Shown piece after piece: positions 19,495 through 30,868 of a DNA stretch of 40,789 bases. The stretch is taken from the NCBI GenBank assembly GCA_903918115.1, contig CAIXDG010000055.1, positions 1-40,789 on the forward strand, in the 5' to 3' direction. The notes beneath the pieces were generated by a model. That model searched no databases, was not told the origin of the DNA, and saw only the letters and a program-made list of their open reading frames with translations. A program made the position numbers and the translations under genes. The DNA comes from an uncultured beta proteobacterium (GTDB lineage: Bacteria > Pseudomonadota > Gammaproteobacteria > Burkholderiales > Burkholderiaceae). The stretch's first letter is position 1. Every line of letters begins with the position of its first letter.

Positions 19495-21849
19495 TTAATC
19501 AATGGCTGCTAACTTCGCGATACTCAATTGCAACCATTTCACGCCGTGCCGTTTGAAATTAATTTGTGCACGCGCATCAGCCTCAAGGCCCTCGAGGGCA
19601 GTAATACGCCCCTCACCAAACTTGGTATGAAAAACCTGCTGACCTACCCGAAAGGGATAAATATCTCGCGCTGGTGCAGCCATGCGGGGAATATTGCTAC
19701 TTAAAGCACTGTGCGCTAGCCGCGGCTTACGTGCAGCAGGGCTATCTTCGTAATCAAATACCTGACTGTCATCACTATCATGCGAGTAACCACTTTGCCA
19801 AGTGCCCCCGCCACTTCGTCCCCCGCCCCAACGCGCATCTTTCATTTTGGGGGTAAGCCATTTCAAACACGCCGTCGGTAATTCTTCCAAGAAGCGTGAC
19901 GGCATGTTGTAACGCACTTGACCATGCAACATGCGTGATTGCGTATGCGACAAATACAAACGTTCTTTGGCACGCGTAATCGCCACATACATTAGGCGTC
20001 GCTCTTCTTCTAAACCGTTACTTTCATTAATACTGTTTTCATGAGGAAATAAACCCTCTTCAAGCCCAGTGATAAAAACTGCGGTGAATTCCAGGCCTTT
20101 GGCAGAGTGGACGGTCATGAGTTGAATGGCATCTTGCCCGGCTTGCGCTTGGTTGTCTCCAGCCTCTAAAGAAGCGTGCGCTAAAAAAGCGGCTAAAGGC
20201 GACATCTCTAAAGTACCGGCATCGTTCTCACTTGGTATTGAAGCGGCTTTAGCATTCTGCCCAAAACCCTCTTCGGCAATAAAAGCCGTGGCAGCATTAA
20301 TTAATTCTTGTAAGTTTTCAACCCGGTCTTGACCTTCGCGCTCACTTAAGTAGTGTTGAATTAAACCGCTATGTTGAATTACAAACTCGACTGTTTCTGG
20401 CAACGTGTTGTGCCGGGTTGCTTCGCGCATGTGATCGACAAGGCGCACAAAGCCCCCCAAGGCTGCGCCAGCCTTGCCTTCAAGTGTGCTGGCCGCCGAG
20501 TACAAGGAACATTGTTGCAATTGCGCCGCATCTTGAAGCGCCTCAATACTTCTCGCTCCAATTCCCCGTGTGGGGAAATTAACCACGCGAGAAAATGACG
20601 TATCGTCATTGGGGTTTTCAAGTAAGCGTAAATAAGCCAGCGCATGTTTCACTTCGGCGCGCTCAAAAAACCGTAAACCGCCATAAACTCGGTAAGGCAA
20701 ACCAGCAGAAAATAAATTATGTTCAATAATTCGCGATTGCGCGTTGCTACGGTAAAGCAAAGCAATCTCACTACGACTGATGCCGCTATTAATCAGCCCT
20801 TTGATTTCGTCAATGAGCCAAGCGGCTTCCATCCCATCGCTCGCCGCTTCGTAAATCCGCACTGGCTCGCCATGACCCGCATCCGTGCGTAAATTTTTAC
20901 CTAAGCGCGCAGTGTTGTTAGCGATTAAGTGATTCGCGACATCTAAAATATTGCCATGGGAGCGATAATTTTGTTCTAACTTCACCATGAATGGGTGAAA
21001 TTGATTTTCATATAAACGCATATTTTCTACATCAGCACCGCGAAACGCGTAGATACTTTGGTCATCATCGCCAACCGCAAAAACCGAACTTGCACTGGCG
21101 CTAGCGCGACCCCCGTCATGGCCTGAAAGAAGCTTTAACCACGCATATTGTAACGCATTGGTATCTTGAAACTCATCAATCAAAATATGGCGAAAGCGCT
21201 CTTGATAATGCGTGCGAATCGGCGCGTGGTGCTGCAATAATTCATAGCTGCGTAATAGTAATTCGGCAAAATCCACTACCCCTTCGCGTTGACATTGCTC
21301 ATCATAGGCAGCGTAAAGTTCAGCCATCCGATCTTGGAAGGCGTCACCTGAATGTAAATCTTTGGCCCGCATACCGCGCTCTTTTGCATGGGCAATAAAA
21401 TATTGCAATTGCTTAGGGGGATATTTTTCATCATCGACTTTAAGCCCTTTTAAAAGTCGCTTTATCGCTGACAATTGATCTTGGGTATCGAGGATTTGAA
21501 AGGTTGATGGCAAACCCGCATCGCGATGATGAGCGCGTAATAAACGGTTACACAGTCCATGAAAAGTACCGATCCACATGCCCCGGGTGTTAATTGGCAA
21601 GATCGCCGCAAGGCGAATCATCATTTCTTTAGCTGCTTTATTGGTAAAAGTTACTGCTAGCACGCTAATCGGTGAAGCTTGACCCGTTTGAATCAGCCAG
21701 GCAATGCGCGTGGTGAGCACACGGGTCTTGCCGCTACCGGCGCCCGCCAGAATTAAAGCAGAGCGCGAACGGCCCTTTTCATCGCTTGGCGGCAGTGTGA
21801 CTGCTTCGCATTGTTCGGGATTCAGGTTGGCGAGCAAGTCAGAGTACAT
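19495..21849 (-). CDS. UvrD/Rep-family superfamily I DNA helicase
   Basis: Walker A ILAGAGSGKTRVL, VTFTNKAAKEM, ILIDEFQDTNALQY, VGDDDQSIYAFRGAD, QLMTVHSAKGLEFTAVFI, YVAITRAKERL; C-terminal VFHTKFGEGRITALEG. Confidence 0.95.
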   Translation of the reverse strand: MYSDLLANLNPEQCEAVTLPPSDEKGRSRSALILAGAGSGKTRVLTTRIAWLIQTGQASPISVLAVTFTNKAAKEMMIRLAAILPINTRGMWIGTFHGLCNRLLRAHHRDAGLPSTFQILDTQDQLSAIKRLLKGLKVDDEKYPPKQLQYFIAHAKERGMRAKDLHSGDAFQDRMAELYAAYDEQCQREGVVDFAELLLRSYELLQHHAPIRTHYQERFRHILIDEFQDTNALQYAWLKLLSGHDGGRASASASSVFAVGDDDQSIYAFRGADVENMRLYENQFHPFMVKLEQNYRSHGNILDVANHLIANNTARLGKNLRTDAGHGEPVRIYEAASDGMEAAWLIDEIKGLINSGISRSEIALLYRSNAQSRIIEHNLFSAGLPYRVYGGLRFFERAEVKHALAYLRLLENPNDDTSFSRVVNFPTRGIGARSIEALQDAAQLQQCSLYSAASTLEGKAGAALGGFVRLVDHMREATRHNTLPETVEFVIQHSGLIQHYLSEREGQDRVENLQELINAATAFIAEEGFGQNAKAASIPSENDAGTLEMSPLAAFLAHASLEAGDNQAQAGQDAIQLMTVHSAKGLEFTAVFITGLEEGLFPHENSINESNGLEEERRLMYVAITRAKERLYLSHTQSRMLHGQVRYNMPSRFLEELPTACLKWLTPKMKDARWGGGRSGGGTWQSGYSHDSDDSQVFDYEDSPAARKPRLAHSALSSNIPRMAAPARDIYPFRVGQQVFHTKFGEGRITALEGLEADARAQINFKRHGVKWLQLSIAKLAAID

Positions 21850-21855
21850 TAGGCC

Positions 21856-21865
21856 AATTATAATT
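21856..21865. promoter_or_regulatory. Palindromic AATTATAATT: candidate bidirectional -10 for uvrD/rep and valS
   Basis: 10-bp perfect palindrome inside the 24-bp gap; TATAAT on + at 21859-21864 and on - at 21862-21857. Confidence 0.5.
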
Positions 21866-21873
21866 TGCCTCTT

Positions 21874-24777
21874 ATGCCAAACCCTTTAAATCCCTCTGCT
21901 TCAAGCCCCATCAACCCCACCGCTGATTTAGAGTTGGCTAAATCCTATGAACCAGGCCCCATTGAAGCCTATTGGGGCCCTGAATGGGAACGCCGTGGCA
22001 TTTCAGAAACTACTTTAGACGACCAGAAACCCAACTTCAGCATCCAACTACCGCCCCCCAATGTCACGGGTACTTTGCATATGGGACATGCGTTTAATCA
22101 AACGATGATGGATAGCCTCATTCGCCATGCCCGCATGCAAGGATGTAATACCCTCTGGCTACCGGGCACTGATCATGCTGGCATTGCCACGCAAATTGTG
22201 GTTGAGCGACAACTAGATGCGCAAAAGGTCTCACGCCATGATCTGGGTCGCGAGGCTTTTCTAAAAAAAGTTTGGGAATGGAAAGATACTTCTGGTTCAA
22301 CCATTACGCGTCAAATTAGTCGTCTTGGTGCATCCATTGACTGGTCACGTGAATATTTCACCATGGACGACAAAATGTCGGCTGCCGTAGTTGAAGTCTT
22401 TGTACGCTTACATGAGCAAGGTTTAATTTATCGGGGCAAACGCTTAGTCAATTGGGATCCTGTCCTCGGTACCGCTGTTTCCGATTTAGAAGTTGTGAGT
22501 GAAGAAGAGTCTGGCAGTCTCTGGCATATTCGCTACCCATTAAGCGATGGATCCGGCGAATTAATCGTCGCGACAACAAGGCCAGAAACTTTACTGGGCG
22601 ACGTTGCGGTGATGGTGAACCCAGAAGATGAACGTTATCGTCATCTGATTGGACAAATGGTGAATTTACCCTTGTGCAATAAAACCATTCCCATCATTGC
22701 TGATAGCTATGTTGATCCTGCCTTTGGTACTGGCGTTGTCAAAGTAACTCCTGCACACGACTTTAATGACTACGCCGTTGCCCAACGCCACCAATTACCG
22801 CTCATTACGATTCTGACGCTCGATGCCAAGATTAATGAAAACGCCCCCAAAATCTACCAAGGCCTGGATCGCTTCGCCGCTCGCAAGCAAATCATTGCCG
22901 ACTTAGAAGCCGCAGGTTTAATGGCGGAAGTAAAACCACATACCTTAATGGTGCCCCGTGGCGACCGCACTCAAACCATTATTGAGCCGATGCTGACCGA
23001 CCAATGGTTTGTCGCCGTATCTAAACCAAGCGCTGACAACCTCTATCAACCTGGTGCGTCGATGGCCAGTGCTGCATTACATGCCGTTACGAGCGGGGCA
23101 ATTCAGTTGGTGCCCGAAAATTGGGTCAGTACTTATACGCAATGGCTGGAAAATATTCAAGATTGGTGTATTTCAAGGCAGTTGTGGTGGGGCCACCAAA
23201 TTCCCGCCTGGTATGGCACTGACGGGCAAATATTTGTAGCCCGTAATGCAGCTGATGCGCAAGCCAAAGCCAGTGCAGCCGGATACTCCGGACCACTACA
23301 GCGCGACCCTGATGTGCTTGATACCTGGTTTAGTTCGGCACTCGTACCCTTCAGTTCATTGGGTTGGCCGCAAGCAACTCCGGAGCTGAAGCACTTTTTA
23401 CCTTCCTCGGTCTTAGTTACTGGCTTTGACATTATTTTCTTTTGGGTGGCGCGTATGGTGATGATGACGTGCCACTTTACGGGGCAAGTACCCTTTCATA
23501 CGGTCTATGTGCATGGCTTGGTACGCGATGCTGAAGGCCAAAAAATGAGTAAGTCAAAAGGGAATACCTTAGATCCAATCGACCTCATCGATGGCATTGA
23601 ATTAGCGCAGCTCGTAGACAAGCGTACTGCTGGTCTCATGAATCCGAAGCAAGCAGCAAGTATCACCAAAAAAACCAATAAAGAATTTCCCGATGGCATT
23701 CCCGCTTTTGGTACGGATGCCTTACGTTTTACCTTTGCCTCTCTAGCATCGCTAGGCCGTAATATTAATTTTGATCAAAAACGCTGCGAAGGTTATCGTA
23801 ATTTTTGTAACAAACTCTGGAATGCCAGCCGCTTCGTTTTAATGAATTGCCCCGGTGATGATGCAGCCAATGGCTTTGCGCCCTGTGACAATGAATGCGG
23901 TCCCGATGGTTATCTTGATTTTTCACCGGCTGATCGTTGGATTGTGTCCCAACTGCAAATCACTGAGGCAGAAGTTGCCAAAGGTTTCGCGATGTATCGC
24001 TTTGATAATGTGGCCAGCGCGATTTATCAATTTGTCTGGGATGAATACTGTGATTGGTATCTAGAGCTCGCAAAAGTTCAGTTACAAACTGGCACGCTTG
24101 CCCAACAGCGCGCTACACGGCGTACGCTCTTACGAGTCCTTGAAACTATCTTGCGTTTAGCCCACCCGCTTATTCCTTTTATTACCGAAACCCTTTGGCA
24201 AACCGTTGCCCCTAAATCTGGCAAAGAACTGAGTCAACAAGCAAGTCAATCAATTGCTTTGCAGCCTTATCCCATTAGCCAGCCTGAAAAAATCGATACG
24301 GGTAGTGAAGCGTGGATGACGCAAATCAAGGCTATTACAGACGCCTGCCGCAATCTCCGTGGTGAAATGCAAATTTCACCCGCACAAAAGGTGCCCTTGT
24401 GGATTTGTGGATCGTCAGCTTTTTTAACCCAAGCGAGTCCCTATTTAATGGCGCTCGCAAAATTATCTGAAGTGCGCATCTTTGCCGATGAAGCTAGCCT
24501 CGAGCGCGAAGGTGCAGGCGCCCCCATTGCCTTAGTTGGCGAGATTAAATTACTACTTAAAATTGAAGTCGATTTAGCCGCTGAGCAAATACGCATTAGC
24601 AAAGAATTGGTGCGAATTGCCAATGAAATTGATAAATGTCGCCAAAAATTGAATAATGAAAGCTTTGTTGCCCGCGCCCCAGACGAGGTAGTCGCACAAG
24701 AAAAACAGCGTCTTGCAGGCTTTGAGCTCAACCACGAAAAATTAGCTGCCCAACTGGAGCGCTTAAAATCATCTTAA
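21874..24777 (+). CDS. valS: Valyl-tRNA synthetase
   Basis: Class I motifs [19 protein letters not shown] and [13 protein letters not shown]-terminal coiled coil; ATG at 21874 (ORF track starts at TTG 21865). Confidence 0.97.
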   Translation: MPNPLNPSASSPINPTADLELAKSYEPGPIEAYWGPEWERRGISETTLDDQKPNFSIQLPPPNVTGTLHMGHAFNQTMMDSLIRHARMQGCNTLWLPGTDHAGIATQIVVERQLDAQKVSRHDLGREAFLKKVWEWKDTSGSTITRQISRLGASIDWSREYFTMDDKMSAAVVEVFVRLHEQGLIYRGKRLVNWDPVLGTAVSDLEVVSEEESGSLWHIRYPLSDGSGELIVATTRPETLLGDVAVMVNPEDERYRHLIGQMVNLPLCNKTIPIIADSYVDPAFGTGVVKVTPAHDFNDYAVAQRHQLPLITILTLDAKINENAPKIYQGLDRFAARKQIIADLEAAGLMAEVKPHTLMVPRGDRTQTIIEPMLTDQWFVAVSKPSADNLYQPGASMASAALHAVTSGAIQLVPENWVSTYTQWLENIQDWCISRQLWWGHQIPAWYGTDGQIFVARNAADAQAKASAAGYSGPLQRDPDVLDTWFSSALVPFSSLGWPQATPELKHFLPSSVLVTGFDIIFFWVARMVMMTCHFTGQVPFHTVYVHGLVRDAEGQKMSKSKGNTLDPIDLIDGIELAQLVDKRTAGLMNPKQAASITKKTNKEFPDGIPAFGTDALRFTFASLASLGRNINFDQKRCEGYRNFCNKLWNASRFVLMNCPGDDAANGFAPCDNECGPDGYLDFSPADRWIVSQLQITEAEVAKGFAMYRFDNVASAIYQFVWDEYCDWYLELAKVQLQTGTLAQQRATRRTLLRVLETILRLAHPLIPFITETLWQTVAPKSGKELSQQASQSIALQPYPISQPEKIDTGSEAWMTQIKAITDACRNLRGEMQISPAQKVPLWICGSSAFLTQASPYLMALAKLSEVRIFADEASLEREGAGAPIALVGEIKLLLKIEVDLAAEQIRISKELVRIANEIDKCRQKLNNESFVARAPDEVVAQEKQRLAGFELNHEKLAAQLERLKSS

Positions 24778-24799
24778 ATCCTTTTTAGAATCGAACTTT

Positions 24800-25678
24800 A
24801 TGAGCAATGCCAAGTTAAAACCCGTTAGCAAAGCAGTATTTCCAGTTGCCGGCTTAGGCACGCGGTTTTTGCCTGCTACTAAGGCCAGTCCTAAAGAAAT
24901 GCTCAATATTGTTGATAAGCCGCTGATTCAATACGCGGTTGAAGAGGCGATAGCTGCCGGTATTACTGAAATGATTTTTGTCACCGGCCGCAGTAAACGC
25001 GCTATTGAGGACCACTTCGATAAGGCCTATGAACTTGAAGCCGAGCTGGAGGCTAAAAATAAAACGGCTTTACTCGAAATTGTGCGTAATGTGAAACCGA
25101 GTCATGTCGATTGTGTATATGTGCGTCAACCTGAAGCTTTGGGCTTAGGTCACGCGGTACTTTGCGCCGAAAAATTAGTGCGCGATGAGCCCTTTGCCGT
25201 CATCTTGGCAGATGATTTATTGGTTGGCGATCCAGCAGTACTGACGCAAATGTTAGCAGTCCATGATCAATATCAAGGCTCAGTTTTGGCGGTAGAAAAA
25301 ATTAATCCCGCCCAAAGTAGTTCTTATGGCATTGTGGCTGGCACTCTTACTAGCCCAGGTGTGCATCGCTTAACGGGCATTGTTGAAAAACCGTTACCGA
25401 AAGATGCGCCATCAAATTTAGCCGTGGTGGGTCGCTACGTACTCTCTTCTAATATATTTAATTACATTCGTAATCTTCAGCCTGGGGCTGGGGGCGAATT
25501 ACAACTTACCGATGCGATTGCTGCCTTATTAAAAGCAGAACCTGTATTTGCCTACGAATATCAAGGTGTACGCTACGACTGCGGAAGTAAATTAGGCTAT
25601 CTCAAAGCCACTGTAGATTTTGCTCTCCGCCATCCCGAAGTCAGTAGTGATTTTGCCGCGTTCTTAAAACAACGCTAA
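24800..25678 (+). CDS. galU: UTP-glucose-1-phosphate uridylyltransferase
   Basis: [45 protein letters not shown] and [14 protein letters not shown]. Confidence 0.96.
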   Translation: MSNAKLKPVSKAVFPVAGLGTRFLPATKASPKEMLNIVDKPLIQYAVEEAIAAGITEMIFVTGRSKRAIEDHFDKAYELEAELEAKNKTALLEIVRNVKPSHVDCVYVRQPEALGLGHAVLCAEKLVRDEPFAVILADDLLVGDPAVLTQMLAVHDQYQGSVLAVEKINPAQSSSYGIVAGTLTSPGVHRLTGIVEKPLPKDAPSNLAVVGRYVLSSNIFNYIRNLQPGAGGELQLTDAIAALLKAEPVFAYEYQGVRYDCGSKLGYLKATVDFALRHPEVSSDFAAFLKQR

Positions 25679-25686
25679 GTTTCTCA

Positions 25687-25728
25687 CTAAGCTTGCGGCT
25701 TAGCCTCGACCGCTAAAAAATTTAGCGG
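25687..25728. terminator. Two adjacent hairpins between convergent galU and tusA
   Basis: CTAAGC-TTGCG-GCTTAG (25687-25703) and CCGCTAAA-AAA-TTTAGCGG (25710-25728); the second includes the tusA stop codon. No strong U-tract. Confidence 0.4.
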
Positions 25729-25997
25729 CGCTTGAGGTAAAAAACAAAGGTATCGTTCACTACCTCAGTAGCGATCAGTTGGTTGCCAGTTTGTTTGGCA
25801 AACGCTGGGAAATCATGTTTTGCCCCTGCGTCGGTGGCGATAATTTTGAGAATTTCTCCGGACTGCATATCGGCTAAGGCTTTTTTGGTGCGCAAGATTG
25901 GCAATGGGCAATTCATCCCGACGGCATCAACCTCACGATTGGCATGGGGCAATTCGGTGACGGTGCTCTCATTAAAAGTGACTTGATTCTCGTTCAT
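25722..25997 (-). CDS. TusA/SirA-family sulfurtransferase
   Basis: DAVGMNCPLPILRTKKALADMQSGEILKIIATD, CPxP motif; 5 bp after the alaS stop. Confidence 0.9.
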   Translation of the reverse strand: MNENQVTFNESTVTELPHANREVDAVGMNCPLPILRTKKALADMQSGEILKIIATDAGAKHDFPAFAKQTGNQLIATEVVNDTFVFYLKRR

Positions 25998-26002
25998 GCT
26001 AT

Positions 26003-28648
26003 TTAACCTGCAGTTTTTTCTGCAGTTTTCTCCCTAATCCATTGTTGTACGCTTGCTAAAGCCGCCGGCAAAGCACTTGGCATTGTACCGCCCGCCATCG
26101 CCATTTCGGCTTTTCCGCCGCCTTTTCCGCCCACCTGCTGGGCCACAAAATTCACTAAATCCCCTGCTTTTATATGGCTTATTTTATCGGCTGTCACGCC
26201 TGCGATCAAGCTGACCTTATCCCCTTGCACAGAGGCTAAAACGATCGCGGCAGTTTTCAGCTTGGCTTTTAAAGCATCTAGGGTTTCACGCAATATCTGC
26301 GCATCTGCACCATCAAGGCGGAGCGCTAATACCATTAGGCCATTTACCTCAATTGCCTGCGCCGCAAGTTCATCGCCCTGACTAGCGGCCAATTTTGAGT
26401 TCACTCGCTCAAGCTCGCGCTCGGTTTGACGCAAAGTATCTTGCAGCTGGGTAACACGAGTTGCTAGCTCTTGCGGATTACTTTTTAATACCTGCGCCAC
26501 CGCATTTAGCTTATCTTCCAAATCTTGTAAAAAATGTAAGGCGTTATTTCCAGTGACCGCCTCTACCCTACGAATACCAGCAGCTACTCCAGACTCTGAG
26601 GTTACCTTGAGGCTTCCAATATCACCAGTGCGACCGACATGAGTGCCCCCGCACAGTTCTTTGGAGGTGCCAATTTCTAAAACCCGTACTTCGGCGCCAT
26701 ATTTTTCGCCAAAAAGCATCATCGCTCCGGTTTTTTGCGCATCTTCGAGTGACATCACTTGGGCAGAGGTTGCGGTATTAGCAAGAATTTCGCGATTCAC
26801 GAGCGCTTCAATTTGTCTTAACTGGGCTGGGCTAATAGGCGCATGGTGAGTAAAGTCAAAACGGGTTTTACTGGCATCTACTAAAGATCCTTTTTGCATT
26901 ACATGCTCACCCAAGACTTCACGCAATGCTTTATGCAGTAAATGGGTAGCGCTGTGATTGCGCATAGTGTCTTGGCGATGCGCAATATCGACCAGCGCTT
27001 TTAGCGAATCGCCAACGCACAGTTGCCCCTCTAAGACCTCACCTTGATGGCCAAATACATTGGCTTGAATCTTAAATGTATCGGCAACTTCAAAGCGGGA
27101 GCGCTCATTACGTAACTCGCCACGATCGCCAACTTGACCGCCCGACTCGGCATAAAAAGGGGTGTGATCCAGAACCACTACGGCGTTATCGCCGGCGGCG
27201 ACAGACTGAACTGGCACGCCATCAAGATACAACGCAGTAATGGTGTTGCTATCACGTTGCAGTTGCTCGTACCCATGAAATTCAGTTGGCTTGCCAGCGT
27301 AAGTCAAGCCTTGCGTCATTTTAAATTGCCCTGCCGCACGCGCTTGGTTACGTTGCGCCTGCATGGCCAACTCGAAGCCAGCGACATCGACAGTCACGCC
27401 TCGCTCGCGACAAATGTCGGCAGTTAAATCTAAGGGGAAGCCAAAGGTATCGTGCAGGCGAAAAGCAGTTTCACCGTCAATATTGGTAGCATTTTTTACT
27501 AAAGCGGCTTCTAAAATTTCCATGCCATTGGCAATCGTTTGAAAAAAGCGCTCTTCTTCTTGCTTGAGAACATCACTGACTTTATCTTGCGCCTGACGCA
27601 ACTCGGGGTAAGCATCACCCATTTCAGCAACTAATGCAGGTACCAACTGATATAAAAACGGCTGCCGCGCACCCAGTTTAAAACCATGGCGAATGGCCCG
27701 ACGCGCAATACGACGTAAGACATACCCGCGCCCTGCATTACCGGGAATCACGCCATCGACAATGACAAAACTACAAGCGCGAATATGGTCAGCAATGACC
27801 TTCAGTGAGGGGCTATTGGAATCGCAATTTTGGCCGCCAGCGCCATCGACTGCGGCTTTAGCAGCTTGCAGTAAATTGACAAATAAATCTATTTCATAAT
27901 TGGAATGGACTTTCTGCAAGACCGCTGCAATTCTTTCCAGACCCATACCCGTATCAACACTTGGCTTAGGCAAAGGATGCATATTACCCGCTTCATCGCG
28001 ATTAAATTGCATAAAAACATTATTCCAAATTTCAATAAAGCGATCACCATCTTCATCGGGACTTCCCGGAGGGCCGCCAGGAATGTGGGCACCGTGATCA
28101 TAAAAAATTTCCGTACAGGGGCCACAAGGGCCGGTATCGCCCATCATCCAAAAATTATCGGATGCATACCGCGCGCCCTTGTTATCGCCAATGCGGATAA
28201 TGCGCTCAGCAGGAACACCAATTTGTTGATGCCAAATATCGTAGGCCTCTTGATCTTCTGCGTAAACCGTAATTAATAGTTTCTCTTTCGGCAATTTAAA
28301 TACGACAGTTAATAATTCCCAGGCAAATTGAATTGCATCTTGCTTAAAGTAATCGCCAAAAGAAAAATTACCGAGCATCTCGAAAAAAGTATGGTGTCGA
28401 GCGGTGTAGCCGACGTTATCTAAATCGTTGTGCTTACCCCCCGCCCTAATACACTTTTGCGCCGTGGTTGCCCGACTATAAGGGCGCTGATCAAAGCCCA
28501 AGAAAACATCCTTAAACTGATTCATCCCAGCATTGGTAAATAGTAGGGTGGGGTCATCGCCCGGAACCACCGGACTAGATGGCACGATTTGATGCCCTTT
28601 GCTGGCAAAGAAATCAAGGTAAGCTTGGCGGATTTGGGAGACTTTCAT
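26003..28648 (-). CDS. alaS: Alanyl-tRNA synthetase
   Basis: [47 protein letters not shown]; editing-site [17 protein letters not shown] and [18 protein letters not shown]1 C-terminus. Confidence 0.97.
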   Translation of the reverse strand: MKVSQIRQAYLDFFASKGHQIVPSSPVVPGDDPTLLFTNAGMNQFKDVFLGFDQRPYSRATTAQKCIRAGGKHNDLDNVGYTARHHTFFEMLGNFSFGDYFKQDAIQFAWELLTVVFKLPKEKLLITVYAEDQEAYDIWHQQIGVPAERIIRIGDNKGARYASDNFWMMGDTGPCGPCTEIFYDHGAHIPGGPPGSPDEDGDRFIEIWNNVFMQFNRDEAGNMHPLPKPSVDTGMGLERIAAVLQKVHSNYEIDLFVNLLQAAKAAVDGAGGQNCDSNSPSLKVIADHIRACSFVIVDGVIPGNAGRGYVLRRIARRAIRHGFKLGARQPFLYQLVPALVAEMGDAYPELRQAQDKVSDVLKQEEERFFQTIANGMEILEAALVKNATNIDGETAFRLHDTFGFPLDLTADICRERGVTVDVAGFELAMQAQRNQARAAGQFKMTQGLTYAGKPTEFHGYEQLQRDSNTITALYLDGVPVQSVAAGDNAVVVLDHTPFYAESGGQVGDRGELRNERSRFEVADTFKIQANVFGHQGEVLEGQLCVGDSLKALVDIAHRQDTMRNHSATHLLHKALREVLGEHVMQKGSLVDASKTRFDFTHHAPISPAQLRQIEALVNREILANTATSAQVMSLEDAQKTGAMMLFGEKYGAEVRVLEIGTSKELCGGTHVGRTGDIGSLKVTSESGVAAGIRRVEAVTGNNALHFLQDLEDKLNAVAQVLKSNPQELATRVTQLQDTLRQTERELERVNSKLAASQGDELAAQAIEVNGLMVLALRLDGADAQILRETLDALKAKLKTAAIVLASVQGDKVSLIAGVTADKISHIKAGDLVNFVAQQVGGKGGGKAEMAMAGGTMPSALPAALASVQQWIREKTAEKTAG

Positions 28649-28786
28649 AGCAATAATTATCGCATTGGCACTAAATTAGGGCAAACCCTAGATTTTTCGA
28701 CTAGCAAGGGCTATCAGCGTGGCTTACAATCGCTCATCAATATTAAAAAATGGTCCGTCAGTAATTAGACCAACTTGGAGCGCACT

Positions 28787-29248
28787 TTGAAAATACGCAA
28801 TCAACAAGACTTTGCCGCTGGCTTTATGTATATCGTCGTTGGCTTATTTTTTGCCAGCCTAGCTACCGGTTATCAAATGGGTACTGCCGCCAAAATGGGT
28901 CCTGGCTACTTCCCTTTTTGCCTTGGAATGCTTTTAGCTGTAATCGGCTTAGTTGTTTTGCTAAGCGCAATTACTAAAAAAGCTGCTGACGTCAAACTAA
29001 AAAGATGGGATCTGAAAAGCGTCATTTGGATTACTGGCGCGGTAGTGCTCTATGGCGTACTGTTAACCACCATGGGATTTTTTGTAGCGCTTATCACTTT
29101 GGTCTTTGTTTCAGCCTCCGCTAGCCATGAATTTAAGTGGAAAGGCACGATCGTCAATGCCCTTATTTTGCTGATCTTCACGTATCTCGCTTTCGTAGTT
29201 GGGCTCAAGCTACAGTTTCCGCTGTGGCCCTTCTTCCTTAATAATTAA
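28787..29248 (+). CDS. Tripartite tricarboxylate transporter TctB family protein
   Basis: About 155 aa, four TM segments, GTAAKMGPGYFPFCLGMLLAVIGLVVLL; TTG start with SD GGAG (alternative TTG at 28775). Confidence 0.85.
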   Translation: MKIRNQQDFAAGFMYIVVGLFFASLATGYQMGTAAKMGPGYFPFCLGMLLAVIGLVVLLSAITKKAADVKLKRWDLKSVIWITGAVVLYGVLLTTMGFFVALITLVFVSASASHEFKWKGTIVNALILLIFTYLAFVVGLKLQFPLWPFFLNN

Positions 29249-29271
29249 TCGCTAAAGCCTAGGACACTGAC

Positions 29272-30777
29272 ATGGATCTGCTGAATAATTTAGCGCTGGG
29301 TTTTTCAACCGCCCTGACCTTTCAAAATTTAATTTACTGCTTTCTGGGTTGTTTATTGGGTACCTTAATTGGTATTCTGCCCGGACTTGGCCCCATTGCT
29401 ACTATTGCCATGTTATTGCCAGCAACGTATGCTTTGCCACCCATTGCCGCCCTCATTATGTTGGCCGGTATTTACTATGGTGCGCAATATGGTGGCTCAA
29501 CAACAGCCATCTTATTAAATATTCCTGGAGAAACATCTTCTGTCGTCACCGCAATTGATGGCTATCAAATGGCCCGACGAGGGCGAGCTGGAGTAGCGCT
29601 CTTTACCGCTGGTATGGGTTCATTTTTTGCTGGGTGCGTAGCGACTTTTATTTTGGCTGCTTTTGCCGCGCCCCTTTCACAACTAGCCTTTAAGTTCGGT
29701 CCGGCTGAATACTTCTCATTAATGGTGTTGGGTTTAATCGGCGCAGTGGTTTTAGCGTCGGGCTCACTCATTAAGGCCATTGGCATGATTATTTTGGGTT
29801 TGCTCATGGGCCTAGTTGGCACTGACGTGAACTCAGGCGTTTCACGCTATGCTTTTGATGTGCCCGAACTTAGTGACGGTATTGGCTTTGTCAGTATTGC
29901 CATGGGTGTATTCGGCTTTGCTGAGATCATGATGAACTTAGAGCAAAAAGAAAAGCGGGAAAGTTTTTTAAATAAAGTGACTACCTTGATTCCCTCATGG
30001 AATGACGTGAAGCGAATGGTGCCTTCAATTTTGCGTGGTACAGCCATCGGTTCAGTTTTGGGAATTTTGCCAGGCGGCGGCGCTGCCTTAGCGGCTTTCG
30101 GGGCTTATTCAGTAGAAAAGAAAACCTCAAAACACTCTGCTGAATTTGGGCAAGGTGCTATTGAAGGTGTTGCTGGCCCAGAAAGCGCGAATAATGCTGC
30201 GGCCCAAACTTCCTTTATTCCTTTGCTAACTTTAGGTATTCCACCAAATGCGGTTATGGCGTTAATGGTGGGCGCAATGACTATTCACAATATTCAACCA
30301 GGCCCGCAAGTGATGACCAGCAACCCTGCTTTATTTTGGGGCTTGATTGCGTCGATGTGGATTGGAAACTTGATGTTAATTCTGCTCAATCTACCGCTCA
30401 TTGGTATGTGGGTACAGATTTTGAAAATTCCCTATCGTTTTCTTTATCCCGCTATTTTAGTTTTCTGCTGTATCGGGGTTTATACGGTTAACAATACGGT
30501 ATTTGACGTCTACATCACCGCCACCTTTGGCATTATTGGCTACCTATTTTTTAAACTGGGTTGCGAACCCGCACCGCTTTTATTAGGCTTTGTATTGGGT
30601 CCGATGATGGAAGAAAACTTCCGCCGCGCTTTATTACTATCGCGAGGTGATTTTTCTACCTTTATTACCCGCCCTCTGTCGCTTGGCCTCTTGGTGGCGG
30701 CTGCTTTAATGGTGGTGATTGTGGCCTTGCCAGCAATTAAACAAGGGCGTGAAAAAGTCTTCGTCGAAGATCAATAA
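29272..30777 (+). CDS. Tripartite tricarboxylate transporter permease TctA
   Basis: GCLLGTLIGILPGLGPIATIAMLLPATYALPPIAALIMLAGIYYGAQYGGSTTAILLNIPGE; GTAIGSVLGILPGGGAALAAFGAY. Confidence 0.96.
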   Translation: MDLLNNLALGFSTALTFQNLIYCFLGCLLGTLIGILPGLGPIATIAMLLPATYALPPIAALIMLAGIYYGAQYGGSTTAILLNIPGETSSVVTAIDGYQMARRGRAGVALFTAGMGSFFAGCVATFILAAFAAPLSQLAFKFGPAEYFSLMVLGLIGAVVLASGSLIKAIGMIILGLLMGLVGTDVNSGVSRYAFDVPELSDGIGFVSIAMGVFGFAEIMMNLEQKEKRESFLNKVTTLIPSWNDVKRMVPSILRGTAIGSVLGILPGGGAALAAFGAYSVEKKTSKHSAEFGQGAIEGVAGPESANNAAAQTSFIPLLTLGIPPNAVMALMVGAMTIHNIQPGPQVMTSNPALFWGLIASMWIGNLMLILLNLPLIGMWVQILKIPYRFLYPAILVFCCIGVYTVNNTVFDVYITATFGIIGYLFFKLGCEPAPLLLGFVLGPMMEENFRRALLLSRGDFSTFITRPLSLGLLVAAALMVVIVALPAIKQGREKVFVEDQ

Positions 30778-30806
30778 ATCCCCTAATACTCTTTTGCTTC
30801 ATGAGG

Positions 30807-30837
30807 AAGCCCGCATCGTCTGCGGGCTTTTTTCTTT
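30807..30837 (+). terminator. Rho-independent terminator of tctBA
   Basis: AAGCCCGCA (30807-30815), loop, TGCGGGCTT (30821-30829), then TTTTTTCTTTC. Confidence 0.9.
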
Positions 30838-30868
30838 CTCGTGCAGCGATCTTCTCTACAATTAGCGA

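Noticed and set aside
28677-28690. TAGGG-CAAA-CCCTA inverted repeat in the alaS/tctB gap as an operator
   Set aside because: Only a 5-bp stem; it overlaps the proposed alaS -35 region and may be coincidental. Not enough support.
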